A stretch of 64,000 nucleotides of DNA from Winslowiella toletana (lineage in GTDB: Bacteria > Pseudomonadota > Gammaproteobacteria > Enterobacterales > Enterobacteriaceae), in NCBI RefSeq assembly GCF_017875465.1, contig NZ_JAGGMQ010000001.1, forward strand, positions 186,001 to 250,000. Direction: 5' to 3'. Position numbers and translations under genes: made by a program. Shown here piece by piece: positions 26,335 through 34,981 of this stretch; the first letter of the stretch is position 1, and each line of letters starts with the position of its first letter. The notes under the pieces are model-generated. The model had not been told where the DNA came from. It did no database searches and saw nothing but the letters and a program-made list of their open reading frames with translations.

Positions 26335-26765
26335 ACCGGCTGCTGCTGTCACTGACGGGGCTGCTGATTGCGGCGCTGGCCTTTACCGGCTGGCGCGCGT
26401 CGCATCTGGACGGCGAACTTGCTGCCGCCCGGCGGGTTATCGGTACGCTTTCAGCGGGTATCGAGAGCCGGGATAACGCCATCAGCCGCCTGCAGAGTGA
26501 GGCCGGTGACCGCGAACAAAACGAGCTGGCCCTGCGCACCGATTTGGGTAAGGCCAGCGCGCTGACGCTGACCCGTCAGTTTAACGATCAGAAGGTGACT
26601 GATTCCGATGAAGCACTGCAAAAGTGGAGCCGTACTCCTCTGCCTGATGCTGTTATCAGGCTGCACCGGCGTCCGGCCTTCGCCAGCGCCGCAGATTATT
26701 TACGTTGGCTGTCCGAGAGTGACAAGCTGCCCGATACCGGGCAACGACCTGAAAACCGAGGCTGA
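26331..26765 (+). CDS. Inner-membrane spanin LysB
   Basis: 144 residues: one N-terminal membrane span (LLLSLTGLLIAALAFTGW) and a periplasmic coiled coil (LDGELAAARRVIGTLSAGIE ...). This is the LysB/Rz-type i-spanin that, with the nested o-spanin, fuses inner and outer membranes at the end of lysis. Its start overlaps the lysozyme stop (ATGA), and lysC is embedded in its 3' half in another frame. Confidence 0.9.
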   Translation: MNRLLLSLTGLLIAALAFTGWRASHLDGELAAARRVIGTLSAGIESRDNAISRLQSEAGDREQNELALRTDLGKASALTLTRQFNDQKVTDSDEALQKWSRTPLPDAVIRLHRRPAFASAADYLRWLSESDKLPDTGQRPENRG

Positions 26766-26922
26766 TCTGCGCGCCGATAATCGCCAGCTCGAAACCGCGC
26801 TGCTGATGTGCGGCCTGCAGGTTGAAACCATCAAAACATGCCAGGAACAACACGATGCTAAAACCGGCACAACTCCGCAGGGCGTTAACAGACAGCGTAT
26901 CGATGCTGGCGCGCAGCCCTGA
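26608..26922 (+). CDS. Outer-membrane spanin LysC, nested in lysB
   Basis: 104 residues. A lipoprotein signal with lipobox LLSGC (Cys at 19) is followed by a Pro-rich segment (VRPSPAPQIIYVGCPRV). The gene begins inside lysB in the +1 frame and runs 157 bases past it, the layout of P2 lysB/lysC. The mature lipoprotein sits in the outer membrane and binds LysB. The far C-terminus overlaps the start of gpR. Confidence 0.9.
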   Translation: MKHCKSGAVLLCLMLLSGCTGVRPSPAPQIIYVGCPRVTSCPIPGNDLKTEADLRADNRQLETALLMCGLQVETIKTCQEQHDAKTGTTPQGVNRQRIDAGAQP

Positions 26923-27322
26923 CAGCCTGAATGTATTTATCGATAACGGGCGCATTGTCTCCACGCTGGCACCGTCGCTATCGTTTGAATACCAGTACCG
27001 GCTGAATCTGGTGATCACCGATTACGCCGGTGACGTCGATTTGCTGATGGTGCCGGTGCTGGCCTGGCTGCGAGAGAACCAGCCCGATATTATGGCGACC
27101 GAAGAGAAACGCCGCACCGGCTTTGTGTTTCAGGCTGATGTGATTAGTGATGCACTGAGTGATATCAGTATTGAGCTGCAACTGACGGAACGTGTGATCG
27201 TTAAAGATATCGACGGCGCGCTGCACGTTAACCATGTTGGCGAGCCGCCGCTGCCGGAAGGCGCTGCACGTCCCACGCAGATGTATGCTGGCGGTGAACT
27301 GGTCAGCGGGTTGCAGCTATGA
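26855..27322 (+). CDS. Tail completion protein gpR
   Basis: 155 residues from MLKPAQLRRALTDSVSMLAR, the conserved gpR start; it overlaps lysC by 68 bases as in P2. Segments LAPSLSFEYQYRLNLVITDY and LPEGAARPTQMYAG are typical. gpR and gpS finish the tail so that it can join the head. Its stop overlaps the gpS start. Confidence 0.93.
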   Translation: MLKPAQLRRALTDSVSMLARSPDSLNVFIDNGRIVSTLAPSLSFEYQYRLNLVITDYAGDVDLLMVPVLAWLRENQPDIMATEEKRRTGFVFQADVISDALSDISIELQLTERVIVKDIDGALHVNHVGEPPLPEGAARPTQMYAGGELVSGLQL

Positions 27323-27774
27323 GCGAGCTGCAACCTTTTATCGACCGGCTGTCGGCACTGATTAATAACCTGTCACCGCAGGCACGCAAGCAGATAGCGA
27401 CGGCTGTCGCGCGTAAACTACGCGTCAGCCAGCAGCAGAATATTAAACGTCAGCAGGCGCCGGACGGTACGCCGTTTAAGCCGCGTAAGACTCAGCCCAT
27501 CCGTAAAAAGAAAGGCCGTATCAGGCGTGAAATGTTCGCCAAACTGCGCACGGCGAAATATATGAAAGCCAAAGGCACCGCGAACGATGCCACTGTGGAA
27601 TTTGCAGGGAGGGTGCAGCGTATGGCGCGGGTGCATCATTATGGACTGCGTGATCGTCCGGTGCGTGGTGCGGAGGATGTGCAGTATGAGGCGAGGCCGT
27701 TGCTGGGCTTTAATGAAAATGATATTCAAAAAGTACAGGAAATAATTATTCAGAAATTAGCCAGCTCTAATTAA
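27319..27774 (+). CDS. Tail completion protein gpS
   Basis: 151 residues with the P2 gpS pattern: LSALINNLSPQARKQIATAVARKL, GTPFKPRK, RRGEMF-like IRREMFAKLR, and the C-terminal ARVHHYGLRDRP segment. It ends the first late block. The stop codon lies in the loop of a hairpin, after which an unrelated minus-strand gene is inserted before gpV. Confidence 0.93.
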   Translation: MSELQPFIDRLSALINNLSPQARKQIATAVARKLRVSQQQNIKRQQAPDGTPFKPRKTQPIRKKKGRIRREMFAKLRTAKYMKAKGTANDATVEFAGRVQRMARVHHYGLRDRPVRGAEDVQYEARPLLGFNENDIQKVQEIIIQKLASSN

Positions 27775-27781
27775 GAGCTGG
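27761..27781. terminator. Hairpin between convergent gpS and DUF4917 genes
   Basis: Perfect eight-base-pair stem CCAGCTCT/AGAGCTGG with a five-base loop holding the gpS stop. The T run is weak on both sides, so efficiency is uncertain, but its place between convergent genes suggests a shared terminator. Confidence 0.45.
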
Positions 27782-27789
27782 CCAAAAGC

Positions 27790-28809
27790 TTATGAGGACC
27801 AGACATTTGCACTTTTAGCATCATAGAAGAATACTTCCAAAGTGCCTTTCTTCCTATTAATAGCCATTAGATTAGCTCTAGTTATTATTTTTGCATTTAA
27901 TTCCGAATCTGCATCACCATAAATACCAACATAAAGCTGCCTTATTTTTCCTTGTTCTATTTTCTTTAAAAAATGCTCATCATTTTCCGCCAATGAATGG
28001 CCATATATAAAAAGGGCGCCACCTATTTCAACAAAACTACGATAAGCTTTTGCCAAGTAGTCATTATGTCGAATTCTTTCAATTTTTTCTTTACTCTTAC
28101 CCTCTGACACAAAAACTGGAAAGAGATTGTTGCTTATAGCTGTTCTTATTTGGTCTATTAATTTTACATTTGTGTTAACCCAAGTATATTTTCTCAACTC
28201 ATATCCTGCATCAAAAAGATGCAATGCTCCGTGCAGGAAAAACATACTTTGCTTATGAGCATTAGTTGGTTCCCACGTTACATAAGGCGCATCATAATTT
28301 TGATATGCTTTTCTAAACCCATCATCACATGATGGTTCTTCCCCTTCAGCACAATGCATACAAACCCAATAAAGCAAGAGGTCATAATTTAATGTATATA
28401 TGCGGTCAAAGTTTTCCAAAAAAGATTTGCAGTGCTGGTACTCAGACTCATCTAGTTCTCCCGGATGGGCTGGGTGGCTCAAAGCTAAGGTTTGCACTAA
28501 TAGCTCCCTCAAGGCTAATGCATCACTATCCATGGAGCGGATTAACTCATCATTATCTCCAGTGTAAGCCGTTAACGCCAAGCATGAGTCTTGCAATGTA
28601 CTAATTACTTTTTCAAAGTCTTCAGTTTTCAAATTTTCGAAAACTTTTTTTGCAGATGGTGATAGCTTTGAAAAATCGGCTTGTTCAAAAAGTTTTCCAT
28701 AGAGAAAGATTTGCGGCCTACAAGCTATACTAAACCCGTTGCCTAATAAAGCACGCCTCGCATGTCCAGATGATTTTTCCAAGGCTTGTTTAAACGTGAG
28801 CATATCCAT
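27790..28809 (-). CDS. DUF4917 protein with SIR2-like motifs, accessory gene
   Basis: 339 residues. Segments LLGNGFSIACRP near residue 22, NFDRIYTLNYDLLLYWVC in the middle, YVTWEP, YFLHGALHLFDAG-like FFLHGALHLFDAG, and FIYGHSLAENDEHFL near the C-terminus match the DUF4917 family. GNGFS plus TLNYD resemble the nucleotide-binding GAGxS and TxNYD motifs of SIR2-like NADase effectors in anti-phage systems; that functional link is inference. It is AT-rich, on the opposite strand, and splits the S-V junction of the tail genes, so it is a cargo gene with its own promoter at about 28810-28900. Confidence 0.8.
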   Translation of the reverse strand: MDMLTFKQALEKSSGHARRALLGNGFSIACRPQIFLYGKLFEQADFSKLSPSAKKVFENLKTEDFEKVISTLQDSCLALTAYTGDNDELIRSMDSDALALRELLVQTLALSHPAHPGELDESEYQHCKSFLENFDRIYTLNYDLLLYWVCMHCAEGEEPSCDDGFRKAYQNYDAPYVTWEPTNAHKQSMFFLHGALHLFDAGYELRKYTWVNTNVKLIDQIRTAISNNLFPVFVSEGKSKEKIERIRHNDYLAKAYRSFVEIGGALFIYGHSLAENDEHFLKKIEQGKIRQLYVGIYGDADSELNAKIITRANLMAINRKKGTLEVFFYDAKSANVWSS

Positions 28810-28901
28810 TATTACTCCTGATTCATTTTAATATTGATTTTTTACGTCAGCAATAACCACCCAAGGATTTTAAGCCTTCTACATATTAAAATTTTAAGTT
28901 G

Positions 28902-28919
28902 TTGTGTCGACAGCCACAA
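28902..28919. promoter_or_regulatory. Candidate late-promoter activator box before gpV
   Basis: TTGTG, eight bases, CACAA: a perfect five-base inverted repeat 49 bases before the gpV ATG. It has the same geometry as the boxes before gpO and FI. Confidence 0.5.
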
Positions 28920-28967
28920 AGCAGAGCTTAGTTGTTAAGAGGTAGTTCAACATAGCATCATTCAAAT

Positions 28968-29609
28968 ATGAAAACATCAGAAAACCTCAGCGAAACCCAG
29001 CGCCTGCTGCGCAACCTAATCCGCATCGGAACCGTGACAGACCTCGATCTGGATAACGGGCTTTGCCGCGTACTGACCGGCGCTAACACCACCGACTGGC
29101 TGCACTGGCTTACCGGCAGCGCGGGCAATGTGCGCTCATGGCGCGCGCCTTCCATTGATGAACAGGTGCTTATCCTGTCGCTCGGCGGTGAGCTTGATTC
29201 CGCCTTTGTGCTGACCGGCATTTTCTCTGATGACTTCCCGGCCCCGTCAGCCTCTGCCGATGCGGTTCACTTTACCTTTCCCGATGGTGCGGTGATCGAG
29301 TACGAACCGGCAACCGGCGCGCTAACCGCTACCGGCATAAAAACCGCCACTATCGAGGCGACAGATTCCGTCAGCGTTACAACTAAAGTGGTGCTGGTGA
29401 ATGCCAGCGAAAAAATCACCCTCGATACGCCGCTGGTTGAATGCACGCAGAAACTGAAAGCGGCCAGCTTTGAGCTGACCGGCGGCGGGAGCATGCGCGG
29501 TGATATCAGCCACAGCGGCGGCAGCTTTACCTCAAACGGCGTTGTCGCTCATACCCATCAGCACGGCGGTATTGAACGCGGCGACAGTCAATCGGATGGC
29601 CCTCAATGA
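28968..29609 (+). CDS. Baseplate spike protein gpV
   Basis: 213 residues, like P2 gpV (211). The N-terminal OB-fold region (LIRIGTVTDLDLDNGLCRVL, TDWLHWLTGSAGNVRSWRAP) is followed by beta-helix repeats and a His-rich end (VVAHTHQHGGIERG) which binds the iron at the spike tip. It punctures the outer membrane. First gene of the V-W-J-I block; overlaps gpW. Confidence 0.95.
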   Translation: MKTSENLSETQRLLRNLIRIGTVTDLDLDNGLCRVLTGANTTDWLHWLTGSAGNVRSWRAPSIDEQVLILSLGGELDSAFVLTGIFSDDFPAPSASADAVHFTFPDGAVIEYEPATGALTATGIKTATIEATDSVSVTTKVVLVNASEKITLDTPLVECTQKLKAASFELTGGGSMRGDISHSGGSFTSNGVVAHTHQHGGIERGDSQSDGPQ

Positions 29610-29956
29610 GCAATGAAAAATTCCTCGGCATGAACCGCGACAGCGGCAGGCAGATTGCGGATATCGACCATATCCGCCAGTCGGTCAGCGACATTCTGAT
29701 GACGCCGGTAGGCACGCGCGTTATGCGCCGCACCTATGGCTCGCTGCTGTCCGCCCTGATTGACCAGCCGCAGAACGCCGCCCTGCAGCTGCAGATTATG
29801 TCGGCCTGCTATATGGCGATCCTGCAGTGGGAGCCGCGCGTACAGCTGACGGCTATCGCTTATGAATCTGCCGCTGACGGCAGCATGGTTGTCGAAATCA
29901 CCGGCAACCGCGCTGACTCAGGCGCAGGCTTTTCCCTGACCATTCCCGTGAGCTGA
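29606..29956 (+). CDS. Baseplate wedge protein gpW
   Basis: 116 residues with the T4 gp25-like fold signature of P2 gpW: GMNRDSGRQIADIDHIRQS, SDILMTPVGTRVMRRTYG and PRVQLTAI. It starts four bases before the gpV stop. Part of the baseplate; intact. Confidence 0.94.
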   Translation: MSNEKFLGMNRDSGRQIADIDHIRQSVSDILMTPVGTRVMRRTYGSLLSALIDQPQNAALQLQIMSACYMAILQWEPRVQLTAIAYESAADGSMVVEITGNRADSGAGFSLTIPVS

Positions 29957-29960
29957 CACT

Positions 29961-30869
29961 ATGGCAACCATCGACCTGAGCCAGCTACCCGCGCCGAGCG
30001 TGGTTGAAGCGCTGGACTATGAAACCCTGCTGGCCGAACGCAAAGCCACGCTGATATCGCTTTACCCTGCGTCGCAGCAGGACGCCATCGCCCGCACTCT
30101 GACGCTGGAATCTGAACCCATCGTTAAGCTGCTGGAAGAAAACGCCTATCGTGAGGTCATTCTGCGCCAGCGTGTTAACGAAGCGGCGCAGGCGGTGATG
30201 GTGGCCTATGCGATGAACGGCGATCTGGATCAGCTGGCGGCGAATAACAATGTGCAACGGCTGGTGATCACCCCTGCCGATGATGAGGCCGTACCGCCGG
30301 TCGCCGCCGTGATGGAAAGCAACGCCGACCTGCGCCAGCGTATTCCTGCCGCCTTCGAAGGGATGAGCGTGGCCGGGCCAGCCGGCGCCTATGAGTTTCA
30401 CGCCCTCAGTGCCGACGGCAACGTGGCCGACGCCTCGGTTATCAGTCCTGCCCCGGCAGAGGTGACCGTCAGCGTGCTGTCACGCACCGGCGACGGCACC
30501 GCATCAGCTGAGCTGCTGGCCGCCGTCAGCGCAGCCCTGAACGATGAAACCGTAAGGCCGGTGGCCGACCGCGTCACGGTGCAGTCGGCGCAAATTGTCG
30601 ATTATCAGATTGATGCCGTGCTCTATGTCTATCCCGGCCCGGCGGTCGAGCCAATCCGCGCCGCCGCTGAACTGCGCCTGACCAGTTATATCAACGAACA
30701 GCGCCGCCTTGGTCGCGATATCCGCCGGTCGGCCATCTATGCGGCGCTGCATGCCGAGGGGGTTCAGCGCGTTGAGCTGGCATCACCACCTGACGATGTG
30801 GTGCTGGATAAAACCCAGGCGGCCAACTGCACCGCCTGGCACATCAGCATCGGCGGTTCGGATGACTAG
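29961..30869 (+). CDS. Baseplate assembly protein gpJ
   Basis: 302 residues, the P2 gpJ length. Conserved start MATIDLSQLPAPSVVEALDYE, the helical EENAYREVILRQRVNEAAQ region and C-terminal VQRVELASP... segment. Forms the outer baseplate with gpW and gpI. It starts four bases after gpW and overlaps gpI. Confidence 0.95.
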   Translation: MATIDLSQLPAPSVVEALDYETLLAERKATLISLYPASQQDAIARTLTLESEPIVKLLEENAYREVILRQRVNEAAQAVMVAYAMNGDLDQLAANNNVQRLVITPADDEAVPPVAAVMESNADLRQRIPAAFEGMSVAGPAGAYEFHALSADGNVADASVISPAPAEVTVSVLSRTGDGTASAELLAAVSAALNDETVRPVADRVTVQSAQIVDYQIDAVLYVYPGPAVEPIRAAAELRLTSYINEQRRLGRDIRRSAIYAALHAEGVQRVELASPPDDVVLDKTQAANCTAWHISIGGSDD

Positions 30870-31476
30870 CCTGCTGCCGCCAGGTTCTACACAGCTGGAG
30901 CGGCGCGCGGCTGCAGCCTGCGCCGGTATCAGTGATTTAAGCGTGCCCCTGCGTGATTTGTGGAACCCGGACGCATGCCCGGTGAAGTTTCTGCCCTATC
31001 TCGCCTGGGCGTTTTCCGTTGACCGCTGGGATGAGAAATGGTCTGAGGCGGAGAAGCGCAGGACAGTTAAGGATGCGTTTTATATCCACCGGCGCAAAGG
31101 TACCGTTGCCGCCATCCGCCGCGTGATTGAAAACATGGGCTACACCATGACGCTGGCGGAGTGGTGGCAGGTTGCCGACCCCGCCGGAACGTTCCGCCTG
31201 ACCATCGACCTGATGGACGTCGGCATTACGGAGGAAATGGTCAGCGAGCTTGAGCGGCTGATTGGCGATGCCAGACCGGCGAGCCGCCATATCGCGCAGC
31301 TGACGCTTTCGGCGGGCATGACGGGGGCGGTTTATCACGCCGCCTCGCTGTGCGACGGCAGCATTATCACGGTCTATCCGCAGGGCTATCAGCCTGACGG
31401 CAGCAACCGGTATGACGGTTCGACCCACTATGACAACAACTATCACTATTCCGGGGAAAGAGATGGGAAAAATTAA
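30862..31476 (+). CDS. Tail protein gpI
   Basis: 204 residues from MTSLLPPGSTQLERRAAAAC; the ATG lies inside the end of gpJ as usual for P2. Typical segments: PVKFLPYLAWAFSVDRWDE and FYIHRRKGTVAAIRRVIENMG. gpI links the baseplate to the fibres. Its last 14 bases overlap the tail spike gene. Confidence 0.94.
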   Translation: MTSLLPPGSTQLERRAAAACAGISDLSVPLRDLWNPDACPVKFLPYLAWAFSVDRWDEKWSEAEKRRTVKDAFYIHRRKGTVAAIRRVIENMGYTMTLAEWWQVADPAGTFRLTIDLMDVGITEEMVSELERLIGDARPASRHIAQLTLSAGMTGAVYHAASLCDGSIITVYPQGYQPDGSNRYDGSTHYDNNYHYSGERDGKN

Positions 31477-33013
31477 CGAGCAAACCCAGTGGGAACACGA
31501 GGTTTATCAGGTGGCCCGGATGGACAAAATCGAGGGCGGCCGCACCGGCATTGCCAACCTGCAGGCGCAGCAGCTTGGCAACCGCACGCAGTGGCTGAAA
31601 ACCATGCTGGAGTCGGTCGAGTACATCCGCGCGCGCACCTTTTTTAAAACCAGCGCAGACCCGGACGGCACGATTGCCGGGCTGGCGGCAACTCCTGCCG
31701 GGCAGGTGTTTCAGGTGGCGCAGGGGGTGGACAGCATCACCTCATTCACGCTGTATCTGAATGACAGCGGCGCGGCAAAGCCGATAGCGAACCCCGCCGG
31801 GATGGCGGCCATTCAGCAGATTTCGCAGAACGTGACGGACGTCAGAAGCAACGTAACGGAGGGTGAAGCGCAGCAGACAGCAAGGGGTGAAAAAGTCATT
31901 GGCGGCCTGACCGATGAAAACGGCAGGTCGACCCTGTACATGGCCGAAAACGGCGCGGTTTATGCCGGTGGCGCGCGCATGGGAAATGAACGCGTCGCCG
32001 CCGAGGCCGGGCTGTTATGGGCGCTGGCTGATGACACCCCGGAAGCCACGCCCTGGCTGAAGTTCTACGCTGACGGCTGGGTTGATCCGCTGTGGCTGGA
32101 AAACCCGTTACCGCCGGTGGCCGTGCGCAACCTGACCACCGTCGGGCCGTATGGCTCGACCGGCAATGCGTTTGACCCGGTTAACCTGGCTATCCGTGAG
32201 AAGACGCTGAAGCCGGTCAACGACTTTAACGACCAGATTGCAGCATGGTCAGGCGCGTTCCTGTTCGACGGCGACTATGCGCGCGGCCGGGCGGCTGCCG
32301 ACTGGATGCTGCGCTGGGCGCGCTTTAATGCCCTGACCGGCTCTAACGCAGCCGTGGGTATTGCGGATTACGACCGTCACTGGCGGGCGGTCAATATCGG
32401 GCTGACCTACTGGAAGCTGGATAAGGTGACGCCGCTTGGCTGGCGTCCGGCGCTGCTGCGCTGGCTGAATCTGCTGGGCGATGCGGTATCTGAACGCATG
32501 GAACTGTACGGCAACAACAATCATAAAACGTGGGCGGCCTGCGCGCTGCTGTCCCTGTGGAACGCCACCGGCAGGCAGGAATTTTACGACAAGGCCGCCG
32601 CGCAGTTCCTGACCGACCTCGGCCATATCAACGTCAACGGCACGATTAACGTTGAGCTGCTGCGCGGCAGCAAGGCGCTGCACTATCACCATTTCACCTT
32701 TGGCCCGCTGGTGATGATGTGTGAGATAGCGCAGCTGCACGGCGAAGACTGGTATGCGCTGGACGGCGGCAAAATTCACCTGCTGGCCGAAACGGTGATC
32801 CACGGCATTAACGATCCGGCATGGTTTCGTACCCTCAGCGGCGCGGGCACTCAGGACATTTCAGAAATGGGTCACGGCTGGGGCGGCATGCCGTTTTACG
32901 TGCGGCGCTTCCCTGACGTCGTGGCCGGAAGAATGCCGGAAACTGCCGACCACTACGTGGATACGTGGATGGGCGGCGACTGCAATAAACTGTCAACACT
33001 GTGGGTGAAATAA
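31463..33013 (+). CDS. Tail spike with alginate-lyase-like (PL5) depolymerase domain
   Basis: 516 residues from MGKINEQTQWEHEVYQVAR, a common anchoring N-terminus of enterobacterial tail spikes. Residues about 190-490 resemble alginate lyase AlgL/A1-III: N353-H354 in GNNNHKTWAA, R401 in ELLRGSKAL and Y408 in LHYHHFTFGPL. The spacing His-47-Arg-7-Tyr equals that of the catalytic Asn191/His192/Arg239/Tyr246 of A1-III as I recall them. The enzyme would cleave a uronate-rich capsule or exopolysaccharide by beta-elimination to reach the cell surface. It replaces the usual gpH position directly after gpI. Substrate unknown. Confidence 0.85.
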   Translation: MGKINEQTQWEHEVYQVARMDKIEGGRTGIANLQAQQLGNRTQWLKTMLESVEYIRARTFFKTSADPDGTIAGLAATPAGQVFQVAQGVDSITSFTLYLNDSGAAKPIANPAGMAAIQQISQNVTDVRSNVTEGEAQQTARGEKVIGGLTDENGRSTLYMAENGAVYAGGARMGNERVAAEAGLLWALADDTPEATPWLKFYADGWVDPLWLENPLPPVAVRNLTTVGPYGSTGNAFDPVNLAIREKTLKPVNDFNDQIAAWSGAFLFDGDYARGRAAADWMLRWARFNALTGSNAAVGIADYDRHWRAVNIGLTYWKLDKVTPLGWRPALLRWLNLLGDAVSERMELYGNNNHKTWAACALLSLWNATGRQEFYDKAAAQFLTDLGHINVNGTINVELLRGSKALHYHHFTFGPLVMMCEIAQLHGEDWYALDGGKIHLLAETVIHGINDPAWFRTLSGAGTQDISEMGHGWGGMPFYVRRFPDVVAGRMPETADHYVDTWMGGDCNKLSTLWVK

Positions 33014-33798
33014 TGGCTCTTATTCTCGGCGCAACCAAAGCACGTATTACCAATCCTGACGCGGTGACGATTTTTATCCGGCCTGACAGCCTGCCCGCCT
33101 TTAACGGGCGCATGATTTTTCGCGACTCGCCTGCCAGCATTTCGGACGTTTCCGCCAGCGGCATGACCGGCGAGACCAGCGGCACCGGCGTTATCTGGCT
33201 GCCGGACGGCGTACAGGTCAACCGGCTGGCCGGGATTAACCTCGACAAGCTGCCGGCGGCGACGCACTCGTTTTACAGCGTGTTTCGCATGATTGTCAGC
33301 GGTGCCACCGAGTTTTACCCGCTGCATAACTTTTCTGCGTATGCCACGCCCGGCCCGATGGGTGAAGCCATCACCGAACGCACGCCGCGCGCAAGTTCGC
33401 CGGAGGAGTATGGCGCGCTTCGTTACACCAACGACGCTGGCGGCCAGGGCACGCTGGCGAGTACCGCTGACCCGGAGCTGGCGCGACCGGCGCGGGGTGA
33501 TTTTGTCTTCAGGATGGCGGTGTTTGACGCCACGAATTACCAGTACCGGCTGTATACCGGCAAGGGCGGCACGCTGACGGAAGATATCGTCTCCGCTGCC
33601 ACCGATATCGCGAAGCGCGACCTGAGCCGCCCGTTCCAGGTCGGCATCAACTCCACGGTGTCATTTACCGGCCTGACCTCTTCAGGGGGGGTGAGTGAAG
33701 TCGGATTCTTTGATGACGTGGCGCTGGTCGCGCGGCAGGTCGCCGCCGTATATGAAAGCGTGCGGGTTGACGCCCTTGAGCGCGGTATCAGCGTTTAA
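33013..33798 (+). CDS. Tail-associated protein of unknown function, possibly lectin-like
   Basis: 261 residues starting at the ATG that overlaps the spike stop (TAATG), so the two are translationally coupled. The sequence is beta-rich (VFRMAVFDATNYQYRLYTG, FQVGINSTVSFTG) with a jelly-roll/concanavalin look, no transmembrane segment and no catalytic motif I can see. It could be a capping, carbohydrate-binding or branching protein of the spike. I do not recognise the family. Confidence 0.75.
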   Translation: MALILGATKARITNPDAVTIFIRPDSLPAFNGRMIFRDSPASISDVSASGMTGETSGTGVIWLPDGVQVNRLAGINLDKLPAATHSFYSVFRMIVSGATEFYPLHNFSAYATPGPMGEAITERTPRASSPEEYGALRYTNDAGGQGTLASTADPELARPARGDFVFRMAVFDATNYQYRLYTGKGGTLTEDIVSAATDIAKRDLSRPFQVGINSTVSFTGLTSSGGVSEVGFFDDVALVARQVAAVYESVRVDALERGISV

Positions 33799-33830
33799 CC
33801 CTGATGACAGGCAGGAACTGAGGTGAAAAA

Positions 33831-34907
33831 GTGACAGGTAAAAAATTCAGCGCGGTGCTGACCGCCGCAGGAGCCGCCCGGCTGACGGCGGCGGCCCTGT
33901 CCGGCGTGCCGGTAGGGTTTTCACAGATGGCGGTTGGCGATGCGAACGGCGTGCTGCCGGTGCCCGACCCGCAGCAGACCGGGCTGATTAACGAGCGTTA
34001 CCGCGCGCCGCTGAATCGTCTGTCGGTGGCAGACCAGGGTGCCAGCATTATCGAGGCGGAGCTGATTATGCCGCCACAGGTCGGCGGCTTCTGGCTGCGC
34101 GAGGTGGCGCTGTTCAGTGAGGATGACGTCTGTCTGGCCGTCGCCAATATGCCGGAGTCCTACAAGCCGCAGCTGGCGCAGGGAGCCGGACGCCATCAGG
34201 CGATCCGCATCTGGCTGGCGGTCAGCAGCACGGCAGACGTGCAGTTTATTGATAATCCGGCGGTGGTGCTGGCGACCATTGATGAAGTAAACCGGATTAA
34301 GAGCGAGGCGCAGGACTACACCGACGAGATTGCCGGTAACCTTGATGACGCGATGAAAAGCGCCATTGCCGACGCGGTTAAGGGTGCGCTGCGCGACGCC
34401 TGGGAAGATGATAACCCGGTCGGCGAGGTGCGGCTGTTTAAGGATAATGTCGACCCTAACGCGCGCTGGCCGTGGTCGGAATGGAAGTATCTCGGCGAAG
34501 ATAAAACCATCCGGCTCGGCAAACAGGACGGCTCTGATGTGATGGCAACTGGCGGCAGCGACAGCATCCGGCTTGCCAGAAACAACCTGCCTGCCGAACA
34601 GATTAACGTGACGGGTGACACGTCCAGCCATGATTTCGGCACCCTCAATACTGAGGATGGCGGCGCGCACGATCACGAGTATGACCAGTGGGGTACAGGC
34701 GGCACGGCGTCCAGGTTCTCACTTGATGACGTCTGGTTCGGAAATAAGAAAGCCAGAACAGCGGCGGCAGCGGCCCATAAGCACGCGATGAAAATCCCGG
34801 CGCATAAACATACCGTGACGGCAAAGACTGAACAGCTTGGCGAAGGGAAAGAAATCAGCGTGGTAAACAGCTATATCAGACTGATGGCGTGGTATCGGGC
34901 GGCGTAA
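33831..34907 (+). CDS. Tail fibre protein gpH-like with collar-type C-terminus
   Basis: 358 residues from a GTG (tgaaaaaGTGACAGG, start site ggaactgaggtg). The N-terminal 150 residues match the P2 gpH/DUF3751 fibre base (FSAVLTAAGAARLTAAALSG, PPQVGGFWLREVALFSEDD). The C-terminal part (PVGEVRLFK..., then H-rich AAHKHAMKIPAHKH) looks like the receptor-end collar domains of T4 gp12-type fibres. No chaperone gene gpG follows, suggesting this short fibre folds without one or the chaperone was lost. Confidence 0.85.
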   Translation: MTGKKFSAVLTAAGAARLTAAALSGVPVGFSQMAVGDANGVLPVPDPQQTGLINERYRAPLNRLSVADQGASIIEAELIMPPQVGGFWLREVALFSEDDVCLAVANMPESYKPQLAQGAGRHQAIRIWLAVSSTADVQFIDNPAVVLATIDEVNRIKSEAQDYTDEIAGNLDDAMKSAIADAVKGALRDAWEDDNPVGEVRLFKDNVDPNARWPWSEWKYLGEDKTIRLGKQDGSDVMATGGSDSIRLARNNLPAEQINVTGDTSSHDFGTLNTEDGGAHDHEYDQWGTGGTASRFSLDDVWFGNKKARTAAAAAHKHAMKIPAHKHTVTAKTEQLGEGKEISVVNSYIRLMAWYRAA

Positions 34908-34981
34908 TTTTGTCCAGAAATCTGTAGCAGACCGCTGTCATTGTATTGCAGCGGCCTGCGGTCATTCAGGTAAAAGAAAAC

